A stretch of 64,000 nt of DNA, taken from Streptomyces sp. WAC 01529 (GTDB lineage Bacteria > Actinomycetota > Actinomycetes > Streptomycetales > Streptomycetaceae). Of this stretch, positions 19,701 through 25,983 are shown piece by piece. The stretch covers positions 7,839,001 to 7,903,000 of the forward strand of contig NZ_CP029617.1 of assembly GCF_003945545.1 (NCBI RefSeq). The letters are read 5' to 3'. Position 1 is the stretch's first letter. Each line of letters opens with the position of its first letter. The notes under the pieces were generated by a model. The model was given only the letters and a program-made list of their open reading frames with translations. It was not told the DNA's origin and did no database searches. The translations under genes were made by a program, and so were the position numbers.

Positions 19701-19853
19701 GGCGCAGTGACCGCCGTCGCGCTCAAGATCGATGATGAGGACGAGGCACGGTGGATCGTTGACTTCCTCGACGCCCTCCAGGTCTTCGATCGCGAGGACT
19801 CCCAGCTGCGCCTGGAACCGGTGCTCCGGGAGTGCGTGGCGCCCAACGGGTGA
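13800..19853 (+). CDS. Giant 2017-aa P-loop NTPase (STAND/AAA-like), second gene of the cassette
   Basis: The protein combines a long helical N-terminal part with C-terminal ATPase modules. Residues 1-200 are a compact domain of unknown type. Two low-complexity Ala/Pro/Thr/Glu linkers (about 205-270 and 430-550) separate helical blocks, and helical repeats continue to about 1270. A short all-beta-like domain precedes the ATPase. Walker A GGRGLGKS lies at 1348-1355, just after GEMFYGRDAERKSIL, and Walker B LILLDE at 1444-1449. A winged-helix-like segment follows near 1600. A second NTPase-like module (about 1740-2000) has the degenerate loop VVIGSTATG and the STAND-type LTGGWPLLV. No nuclease motif was seen. 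The ATG at 13800 has only a distant GGAG site, so the start is approximate. The order (ATPase at the C-terminus) differs from Avs proteins. Defence or conflict function is inferred from size, pairing and island context. Confidence 0.82.
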   Translation: MQDRYLVVTGPPWSPPSVSAEDLEGLAAALNALQSPAVAALNDLTADMVELAFNSLRPKHRQELLTSLGIRMSAPRRVSSALCRDVLTRLRRESRQHTCTCGIRGLTVTVMNQVGDFVLAHDGEPVPDPVARWGTTLVRATVFAWCNASVTDAHILAWAADQDWFGATADDEAARLAAVAAAARPLVEAYPDFVLGAAEDDGLALTEESEPGAAAVADRPGAGAPAPQTAAADIGTSHEETATASDLTKAGTAPEEACQELESALAGARQAAEKVTDAVMDGRPPQDEDLARLAALSTAFHDVDAVFRAAGIGGVPRRLEDITRAAHAHRTARERDLQAREPLRELLDVACRPDSSAAAAAAAEAVRGAARRLLDVPVWVELQHEESAALAALARLIRLGRQADAATEILALQGQVVRVLPTCAMAVLIAPELTLDQPVDGESSPAGTDEAHGTAEPADAETTAEHETVQSAPLTEAIAPQPAAEPEATTTAVPVHAPKAEAGPAADSDSALPTSAGAAVQAPAAPTLSPADDTPVRAAAPAADDATDEAAVEGVLAQLVVERRFGLAHHVARAAGHPEPQVAAIRLAGAAALLTSGDSQTARMTADLLQEYGGYAGQDTEGSELLLLPALLRTALITGDHAAGAQLKALVPRLPDRLGEAATAVADRALSGALLIASPLVADVSETEARLRELRDQSRALLSPQRLRFARATEIAKRWLAPDNGMLGSLLTTVVGDDRDALQQVREQADRLSKLAEVNSEIDRMDRKYRSSSGKPLQGSGRQDLVHLVERAVSLVKEWCLAVDGTRRGDRSDGSRAVKEISSLRQSLLDGREVALGELKRLARRPDALSGATAWAAHASMEELFALLADGTVTTRSGSPVDPALVLDAELLKVCDTRDERPSPDELLTAVHRNWQEALDERLSHDAFTAARDIVELAGRGLLPAAGAGEFVPPAEAEIDDRETTRRAQLRKAHDALVAELHRAQADGAVTEDQDLGLQELLADAHNSLDSGDRHDLLHVRRALDTVRSGLPAFRKQAADRIWARLDALDPSMEERAQVLRRLETNDLATAADLVYFLEIGEPVPEIEGGESHLTEFFPAVPDGLPGGIDHEVVELVRSGGKHPMVPVLDYGGLSTDEAALAADALGEWCALAATERKDRLQVAPTRQVPPLLKLLGYDAKSARPLDDRSQHRREYRLFEATGVEINGRAKAPAFGSQIKEQGGNLRVMMVWGRPPAKVVMSWAERDTSGASLLVAYFGTLSREARVELAVGSDRLQPLLVVDDAALAYLAACGNRQVSAATQTLLPFAGVNPYIREKRGRIGGEMFYGRDAERKSILDPRGTQVIYGGRGLGKSALLADAGELFTEQRPGYHQTVYVNLDQENIGKGSSRGPEALWSVLLRELIVAQVLDDRPQGRGKRQETSERVRAGIRVWLDGDSRRRLLILLDECDQFFEADAPRFDQTKKLKGLGSDTKDAAKVVFAGLHSVQRFSKLASNGPFGHLAQTPKVIGPLAPQSAAELLVEPMRALGFEFKDLDLVNRVLGYCSYQPFLLQMFGHRLVELMHRKRTRRGAGQPPYEVEVTDIEIVESDAALRDGISAAFKDTLSLDHRYDVIANVLAYHTRHHGLEVRLSDTELREECETYWRKGFEQLDTEGFRAYLSEMVGLGILAPNHDGLGWHLRGPNALRMIGTSHEVEARLLRAEQDCELQESIVQEGRPELPDGRPAPLTNTQLDDLLGERSNRTRVVIGSTATGVIDVARTLRTIAGPIDGWTLPPVGKPSVYKQELSGGRPRERRVVISDFVNYRDPVRPETCREAVDLAETLLPATPGVTRAVVIVTGPAQLTLWRSLLTGTEPTSAAPVVLRRHDHRSLRGWAQRINMFHTEDRLDRLHELTGGWPLLVDRAHRLHEELGDPDEVLRRLADFRADRAQARAFAEATGVYADQLLAAGYRALTDEFMDGLFDLEGAVTAVALKIDDEDEARWIVDFLDALQVFDREDSQLRLEPVLRECVAPNG

Positions 19854-20391
19854 CAGAGCCGCACGTGCATCGTGACCGGACATGACCGTGGCGATCGCGG
19901 GCATGCCGGTCGCCTTGAGTGCCAACTTGCATTTCTGCGGGTTTTGCCGATCGAGGAGTCTTAGCGCCTCATCAAGCCCGTCGAACAGGCGGGATTCCCA
20001 CGGCGGCGATCCGGTATGAGGACGGCTCGGTCTGCGGGGGACGGATCAGTCGGTGGGTCTGTCCATCCTGACGTCCGTTTCCACCGTCTCTCCTTCCGGC
20101 GAGTTGTACGCAAGGATGCACAACCTCGCCCTCGCTGGATAGATCGGCGGGCCACACTGCGGCCAACCAGGTCCGAGGCGACTCGTAGATCATTTACGGG
20201 ACAGCCCTTAGGCATGTCCAGCATGGCGCAAATCCTCCAGCCGAGAGACAGGAGAGGCACGGTTTCCCGAGAGCCAGGGCTGCGGGGCGATGAGCTGGCG
20301 CGTCCGTCCGGCGACAACCCCCGGCAGGGCCCCGAGGGCTTCGGGACTCCCAACTGGTGCATCGCTACCCCTACACCCCTCCTCGAACGCG
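19854..20391. other. No supported gene after the NTPase cassette
   Basis: This 540-bp stretch is broken by stops in all frames that could continue from either side. A plus-strand segment around 20060-20145 reads like the end of a coding sequence but has no start or recognisable family. No clear terminator hairpin was found after the NTPase stop. Confidence 0.45.
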
Positions 20392-20430
20392 GTGCTCGAA
20401 GACGACGTGAAGGAGATCGAAGGGGCGGGG

Positions 20431-20583
20431 ATGAGCGCCCGCGAGTGGTGGCAGTGGAACGTGTTCGCGGTCGGGGGCCGCGTGCTGGGCCGCGGCTCGA
20501 TTCACACGCGCACGCCGACTGTGGCAGACCTGCCCGGTAAGTTGGGAACGACATCCAAGGGTGCGGAGGTTATACATGCCTGA
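20431..20583 (+). CDS. Small hypothetical protein upstream of the nuclease-inhibitor candidate
   Basis: The 50-aa product (MSAREWWQWNVFAVGGR onward) overlaps the next gene by 8 bp. An in-frame GTG at 20392 would give 63 aa. No family is recognised. It has no hydrophobic segment, although the opening Trp/Phe cluster is unusual. A weak purine-rich stretch (GGGGCGGGG) precedes the ATG. It may be a real small protein or a leader that couples translation into the next gene. Confidence 0.3.
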   Translation: MSAREWWQWNVFAVGGRVLGRGSIHTRTPTVADLPGKLGTTSKGAEVIHA

Positions 20584-21037
20584 GTTGCTCAGTCGCGAAG
20601 AGGTACCCGTAGAAGTCGACTTCTACGGGTTCGCTCTACAGGACTTCGACGACGCGCAGGTGCCCTCTCTGTTCCCCGAAGGCTGGGAGCAGGGCCCTTA
20701 CCTGACGTCGCTTCCCGGCCGTCTCGATTTCACCAGCGGCGGCCACACGCACACTGCCACGCTGGTGATCGAAGTGTGGGACACGGAGCCGTCGGCGCCA
20801 TCTGGCAACTGGGAGGAATCCGCCCTCGGGGAGATTACTTGCACGTCTGGAAAGCTCGAAGCCCGAGGTGTAGCCGGCGGACCGATGCCGGAGCCGATCA
20901 CTTTGTCAGAGAGCGGCGCGGGCATCTGGAAGGTCCGGGCGGTATCGAGTGGACGCGAAGAGGTGAAGACGAAGGCGCACCATGGAGTCCCTGAAGGGGT
21001 GGAGCGCTATGTCCTCCAGTTCTGGCCCAGAAGTTGA
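20576..21037 (+). CDS. Small acidic protein, candidate inhibitor of the adjacent NucA/NucB nuclease
   Basis: The ATG at 20576 has a textbook GGAGGT site 5 bases upstream and encodes 153 aa with no signal peptide. The protein is acidic and predicted to be mostly beta strand (VPVEVDFYGFALQD, then ATLVIEVWDTEP). It converges on the secreted nuclease gene with only 47 bp between the stops. In Bacillus the nuclease NucA is encoded beside its inhibitor Nin/ComJ, a small beta-rich protein whose opening has a similar pattern; the resemblance here is faint and judged by eye. An immunity role is therefore an inference from position and size, not from proven homology. Confidence 0.6.
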   Translation: MPELLSREEVPVEVDFYGFALQDFDDAQVPSLFPEGWEQGPYLTSLPGRLDFTSGGHTHTATLVIEVWDTEPSAPSGNWEESALGEITCTSGKLEARGVAGGPMPEPITLSESGAGIWKVRAVSSGREEVKTKAHHGVPEGVERYVLQFWPRS

Positions 21038-21084
21038 CAACCTAAAGCGGGGGGAGTCCCGCACACGCCCCCGCTTCAGGCGTA

Positions 21085-22479
21085 TCAGGACGTGATCTTC
21101 ACCAGGAATCCGTCATCCGGACCGTCCAGTATTCGGTTCTTGTCGTAGTACTGACCAGCCAGGATGCCAGCCGCTCCGTTTGACGGGCCGGGAACCGGCT
21201 TCACGCTGAAGTTTTTCGGGTGCGCCCTGTGATCATATTTCGATTGAGCCGCGCCTTCGTACGTGGTGGCCATGGGGTATTCGTCGCACTCCTTTCCTCC
21301 TTCTGCGTAATCGGCTCCGTAGTATTTCTTGCAGTTATAGATGGCCTTATTTCGATTCTCCTTTCTGCGGGTATTGTCTGTGTAGAGGCGTGTCAGCGGT
21401 TCGGCTGCCTTGTCGCCTGGAACGTCTTTTCCGCTGTACGGAGGCTTGGTTGCACCTGGGTTGGTGAACGCCGTCTGTATGTGCTTGGCCACGTGCTTCT
21501 CCGGAGCGCTGTCCTTGGTGCTGTACTTCAGTGCCGTCGACACGCTGAACACCGCTGCTCCAGTTGCCCTGTTCGGGAGGTAATTAGCCTTGTCCCAACG
21601 TGGGGGCAACATGAACAAGTCGCCGCCATTGGGTACACCGATCAACCAGCCGGGCGGGGCCTCCAGTTTGATGTTCGGCTGGTACACAGCAAATACGCTG
21701 TCTGTAGAGCCGCTGGACCCCTGACCGATAGGCGCTGAGACTGTTTGCTTGAAACTGGGCGCAGCAATGAGCTGCGCCCATGTATTCTTCACAGGCATGG
21801 CTGTTCCGCCGAGCTTGTAGCGCACACCGGACGGCCAGCTCTTTGTGACTTTCGCCTTGAGGACGATGTTCAGGCCAGCGGCGTTCTGCGTACCAGTGGC
21901 CCAGAAACCGACGAAGTGATAAGTCACGGTCATCGTGCGGCTGTTCTTCGGGATGGTCCCGATGGCCAGCACGGTGAAGTGGCTTTTTCCCACCGGCTCC
22001 CTGTCGATGAACCATGTCTGACCGAACTCGCGGCCGGAGCACACGGAAAAACGCGACTTGATGTAGAACTGCTTGCTTCCCAAGCCTTCGAGACACTCCT
22101 CCTTGGTCATGGTGTGCGAGGGCTCCGGGAGCGTTATCGCCGATGGAGCTACGGGCTGCTTTTCCTCCTTCCGAGGCAGTGCTGATTCCTCGGGCGACCG
22201 ATTCGCGCTGCGGCGTGCAGGGCCAACCGTCTCGTGCGGCACCATGCTCTGCGCCTCGTCGGCTGCACTCGTTTTGAGGTACCTGTCCCAAGCTCCGGGC
22301 TTCTTCAGCTCAGCGAGGTCCGGCGTTTTTGTTCCGATGGGCGCGCTCGTGGTGACGATCTCCGAGACAGGCTCACCTGCCTGCGCCGACTCGAGCGGCG
22401 TGACAAGGGTCGCCAATAACGTCGGAAGCAGCACCGCGGCTATACGTAGGCGCGATCTACGCGCACGCACTCTGTGCAC
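21085..22479 (-). CDS. Secreted NucA/NucB-type deoxyribonuclease
   Basis: The 464-aa exported protein starts at GTG 22479, 4 bases after GGGGGAA; an upstream ATG at 22521 lacks a ribosome site. A basic N-terminus and hydrophobic stretch (IAAVLLPTLLATLVTPL) end at ESAQA, a signal peptidase I site. A middle region (about 90-330) is beta-rich and unrecognised. The C-terminal domain carries KECDEYPMATTYEGAA (residues about 395-410), the DEYP/DEWP catalytic motif of the NucA/NucB family, and NGAAGILAGQYYDKNRI, matching the conserved Asn-Gly-Gly block. Base composition is visibly less GC-rich than its neighbours, suggesting acquisition. Likely roles are extracellular DNA degradation or toxin-like competition. 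Confidence 0.82.
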   Translation of the reverse strand: MHRVRARRSRLRIAAVLLPTLLATLVTPLESAQAGEPVSEIVTTSAPIGTKTPDLAELKKPGAWDRYLKTSAADEAQSMVPHETVGPARRSANRSPEESALPRKEEKQPVAPSAITLPEPSHTMTKEECLEGLGSKQFYIKSRFSVCSGREFGQTWFIDREPVGKSHFTVLAIGTIPKNSRTMTVTYHFVGFWATGTQNAAGLNIVLKAKVTKSWPSGVRYKLGGTAMPVKNTWAQLIAAPSFKQTVSAPIGQGSSGSTDSVFAVYQPNIKLEAPPGWLIGVPNGGDLFMLPPRWDKANYLPNRATGAAVFSVSTALKYSTKDSAPEKHVAKHIQTAFTNPGATKPPYSGKDVPGDKAAEPLTRLYTDNTRRKENRNKAIYNCKKYYGADYAEGGKECDEYPMATTYEGAAQSKYDHRAHPKNFSVKPVPGPSNGAAGILAGQYYDKNRILDGPDDGFLVKITS

Positions 22480-23031
22480 GGTTCCCCCTTTTGATTGTGC
22501 CGAGTCCACGTCATATGGCATGGACACACCACAGATAACAGACGGTTCTGCCGAAAACGGCGAAGTGGGAAACAAGGTGGCGTGATGCCGCTCGAAACTG
22601 GCGAAAGATCGCCTTCCGGCCTGCCCGGTGTAGCCACGACGGCTCCCCGTGGCGGGATCGCCAGACAGCCCGCGCGCGGCTGGTCCTGAACGTCGGATGC
22701 GGCAGCGTTCAGATCTGGTCTGATCGACCCGGAGGAAGGCGATGAACAGTCGTACTGTGGGCGCTCCTGGCGAATTCGACCGTCGGGTGGACGACGTCGC
22801 GCGAAAGGGCCTCCGTGCCGGAGCAGTTCGGCGTCGGGCGGGGCGGCGGCTACATGGGCGGTGTCGTCCAGCAGCTGGTATCTCTCGACGGAGGCGACGA
22901 GTGTGGTCGCTGAAAGTGTCAATCATTTGGAGGGTGTCGTCGCGAGGTATCAGTTCGAGCTGTGCATCAGAATTCATGAGCCTTCGGAGCTATAAATGCA
23001 TGCGGGCATCTGTGTCAAAGAGTGACAATTC
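22480..23031. other. Stretch with only a possible frameshifted small gene
   Basis: No intact gene is seen. On the minus strand the frame starting at ATG 22977 (MNSDAQLELIPRDD) seems to continue in another frame from about 22920 (TTLVASVERYQLLDD), as expected for a small protein gene with one frameshift. I know no family for it, so it is not called as a gene. Confidence 0.3.
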
Positions 23032-23838
23032 CTATGGGGGGAGACGGTGTTGGACGATGAAGGACGTCCAGCGACCTTCCATAGGCCGCGTCCGCGGTTG
23101 AGGTGGGAGATGGCGTCGCTCTCCACCGATGTGAGGCCCAAGAGGGTTGCTGCGGCGTGGAGTGGGTCTGTCTTCCGGCGGTAGACAATGCGGGTCGAGC
23201 AGTCGGCGAGCAGACCCTCGGCGAGGGCTCGTCCGCGGGATCCGGTGTCGCCGGCGGTGAGCAGGTCCGACAGCCGGTGGATCACCATGAGGTTGGCGAT
23301 GCCCAGGCCGCGGCTGAGCTTCCACTGGGACTGCATGCATGCGAGTAGTCCCGGGTGGCGTATCAGGTGCCAGGCTTCGCGTACGCGATCCAGCGCCGAC
23401 CAACGTTCGGGTCGGAGAGCGCGGATTCCATCCAGGCTGACGCGCACGTCATCGCGAGGACGAGGGCGGTGTCGTGGCCGGATCCGCCCAGTCGTGACAG
23501 ATCGATGGTGAGCATTGGGCTGCTGGGGTCGAACGCCACGGTGGAGGGGGCGTCGAACAGTCCGGCGAGGTCACCGTGCACCAGTCGCCGCATGGCGTGG
23601 GCCAGGTCGCGCGAGGCGTCGCCGAGGCGGCCGGACATCAGGCCACCCGCGGCATCGAGGTCGTCGGGGCTGTTGAGCATGGTGGCGATGTCGCCGAGCG
23701 GTGGGGTGCGGTCGGTGGCCGCAGCACGAGTGACCACGGCCTCCAGGGCGACGTCGAGTCCGGTGTGCTCCATCCGGCATCCCGCCCGAGTACGGTGCGG
23801 GCCAGGGAACCGAGCAGCAGCAGACGCCTCTTTTGCAA
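23032..23838 (-). pseudogene. Remnant of a VirB4/TraC-like conjugation ATPase
   Basis: The minus strand encodes, across shifting frames, the C-terminal ATPase region of the VirB4-like protein found in actinobacterial integrative conjugative elements. Pieces are RRLLLLGSLARTVLG, TGLDVALEAVVTRAA, PMLTIDLSRLGG, EAWHLIRHPGLLACMQSQW, GIANLMVIHRLSDL and the tail SFIVQHRLPP. Frame changes are needed near 23775, at about 23379 and near 23060. The middle one falls exactly in the Walker B Asp codon (expected YDEAW; the Asp codon has lost a base). The upstream two-thirds of the gene, including Walker A, is absent, and the fragment abuts an unrelated phosphotransferase fragment at about 23835. Confidence 0.75.
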
Positions 23839-24183
23839 GGCGACCCTCAGCACCGCAACGCCCTGCATCATGGCGATGAAGCGGTGCCGTGTGGCTGGGG
23901 CGCCGTGGCGTATGGCCACCCGGATTGGGGCTTAGTCACCATTGAGGTTCACTGCCGCCGCTTCGGTTACGGCCCGGAGCACTACGAGGACTTTGCCACG
24001 GCCTGTGGGTACGACGTCACTACGCTGGCCGGTTATCCGACTCTGCGTGATCTCCGCGAATTGCGTATGGTCCCTACAAATGCGCGCAAAGTACACCACG
24101 CGCCGGAGAGCATCCACGAAGTTCTTCGCCGCGTATACGGCCTTGAGAACGAAGACTTGGGCATGCGCTGGGGCATTCTCTGA
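23833..24183 (+). pseudogene. C-terminal fragment of an aminoglycoside-phosphotransferase-family kinase
   Basis: About 115 codons resemble the C-lobe of the APH/choline-kinase superfamily. GDPQHRNALH is the catalytic loop (Brenner-type, with Asp and Asn kept), then WGLVTIEVHCRRFGYG and GYPTLRDLRELRMV. The whole N-lobe is missing. The metal-binding Asp of the following loop appears lost: the sequence reads CGWG where CDW(E/D) is expected. It therefore cannot encode a working kinase. It overlaps the end of the VirB4 remnant, which marks a rearrangement junction. Confidence 0.65.
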
Positions 24184-24234
24184 CGAAGGCTCTGCACGTT
24201 TTCGGCGCTCCGTGCTCGCGGGAAGTCGCACCGG

Positions 24235-25195
24235 TTAGCTTCCCTGCCGAGCGGTAGCGGCAGGAAGTTCCTTGACTCCGCTGGGGTGGGGGTGGCGTTG
24301 TGCCAGCTCGTCGACGATGCTGCGGATCGCGGGGCGGTCTCGGACTTCGCCGGGGCTGGCTCGGTAGGCGTCCAGGAGGGAGCGGGCGGTCTGCTCTGGC
24401 CGTCCCCAGGCCCACAGGCGCGTGCCATGTCGGGCCCATGCGGGCCTTTCGTTCAGCCGTGGGGAATTGGGCGAGGCGGAGGTTCTTCCCGGCTTCCAGG
24501 GCGGCTCCCGCATCTCCGAGCGCCCAGTGCACGCCGACGGCGTACAAGTCCGCGGCGGCCGGGCTGATGGGGAACCGTCGGCCCGCTGGGGCGGCAGCCG
24601 GCAGCCGACGAGCGGCGCGGCGGGCTTCCTTGGTCATTGACAGGACTTCGGCGCGGTGGCCGCCCCGGGTAGCGATGTAAGCCAGGGTGCAGAGTCTGTG
24701 CATAGGTCGACACGGTCGCATCGGTGCGCAGGCCGGTCGACTCGACGGCAGAGGCGGCTGTCGTCATGAGGCGCTGGGCTTCGGCGCCGCGGTCCTGGTG
24801 GCGCAGGGCGATGGCCAACTCCTGGGCGGCGGCTGCGGACGCGAGCGGAGAACCGGCGACCTCCGCCCAGGTGCGGGCCCGGTCCGCGGTGAGCCGGGCC
24901 TGGCCGTAGGAGCCGAGCTTGGTTCCCGTCGCGAACTCGATCAGGCCAGGCTCTCTTCCCTCTACAGCCTGGCCGCTGCCGTGCTGGCATGTCCGTCAGC
25001 GATGAGGCCGGGCAGCACGGCGAGGAGGCGGGAGTGCGTGCCTTTGTCGTACAAGTCGCGGCGGCTGCCATCCGGCCACCCAGGGGGCCTTGCCCCGGTT
25101 GGGGCCGGTGTGTCGACTAGGGCCTCGTCGAGCCCCATCGTCAGGGCGACGGGTCCGGCGGCAGCCGTGGCGGTGAGCAGCGTACTGCGGCGCAT
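24235..25195 (-). pseudogene. Decayed XRE-associated TPR regulator
   Basis: The minus strand can be read through several frames as the TPR-like C-terminal region of a common Streptomyces XRE regulator family: MRRSTLLTATAAAG, RRDLYDKGTHSRLLAVLPGL, then LGSYGQARLTADRA, QELAIALRHQDRG, STGLRTDATVSTYAQ, RAARRLPAAAPAGRRFPISP, and EVRDRPAIRSIVDELAQRH. An in-frame TAG (about 24963) and frame changes near 24955, 24700 and 24440 break it. No helix-turn-helix precedes the start at 25195, so the DNA-binding half is gone. This is one of four adjacent wrecked genes. Confidence 0.7.
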
Positions 25196-25302
25196 CGGGT
25201 CCTCGGCGTGCGGACGGGCCGTCACTCTAGTTCGAACGGCGCCTTCGGGGCGGGTGGCGCCAGGAACGTCATCAGATCGGGCTGCGGGCGGGCGAAGCCG
25301 GT

Positions 25303-25739
25303 TCATCGTCGCCCGGTCAGGGTGGGGCAGGTCGGCGTCGGGCGGGCCGGGGGCCACCACGCGGGGCCGACCAGCGTGAGCGCTGAGAACACGGCCGGAT
25401 GGTTGAGCACGGCCACCTGCGCGACCATCTCCCCGACGCCGATCCCCGCGAGGTGCGCGGACCGCCCGCCGAGCGCGCCCGCGAGGGCCGCCGCGTCGGC
25501 GGCGCGGTCGCGCAGGGTGTAGGTGGGTGCCTGCGGGTCCGCGCTGGTCGACTCCCGCTGTCGCGCAGGTCGTAGCGCACTACGCGGCGCCCGCGGGCGG
25601 CGAGGCGCTCGCACAGCGCGTCGGGCCAGGAAAGCATTCTCGTCCCGCCCGCGAGCAGGACGAGGGGTGCGTCGTCGTCACCGAACGACTCGATCCCGAT
25701 GGCGATCCCATTGGCCTGGACCGTGGTCACAGTGGTCAA
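25303..25739 (-). pseudogene. Frameshifted alpha/beta hydrolase
   Basis: The minus strand begins like an alpha/beta hydrolase (ANGIAIGIESFGDDDAPLVL, LAGGTRMLSWPDALCERLA, RRVVRYDLRDSG). It continues in another frame (STSADPQAPTYTLRDRAADA, then AHLAGIGVGEMVAQVAVL and FSALTLVG). A single missing base near 25548 explains the shift. The nucleophile elbow reads GIGVG where GxSxG is expected, so the catalytic Ser is also absent. The C-terminal cap and His region are missing. Confidence 0.65.
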
Positions 25740-25971
25740 CGGATCTCCGGGAGTACGTCGTCGTAGGACGACCGCGTCGCGTGGTCGAGGTCGCGCGGTC
25801 GAGGTCGCGCCGTCGAGGTCGGGCGCGGCAGCCACCCCAAGGATTCGCGCGATGCCTGGGCAGCCCCGATCCACTGCCCGACCTCATCGCCCATGCGCTG
25901 ATCGCCCTCATGCTCACCGGCCCGGTGGAGGCCGACGACGGCGACCCCAGGCGCAGATTCGGGTGAATGGG

Positions 25972-25977
25972 TAGAAT
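25972..25977 (+). promoter_or_regulatory. -10 element TAGAAT of the FHA-ABC operon, leaderless start
   Basis: TAGAAT ends 6 bases before the ATG at 25984, which has no ribosome site, so transcription should start at or next to the first codon. No good -35 hexamer is visible, which is common for such promoters. Confidence 0.45.
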
Positions 25978-25983
25978 TCTGGC

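Noticed and set aside
13665..19925. Long minus-strand open frames (969 and 1072 codons) opposite the NTPase gene
   Set aside because: They mirror the GC-rich third positions of the sense gene, have odd Arg/Gly/Gln composition, and match no family; the plus-strand frame carries clear Walker motifs.
22742..23101. 119-codon plus-strand ORF
   Set aside because: Arg-rich and antisense to the frameshifted small gene; no family match.
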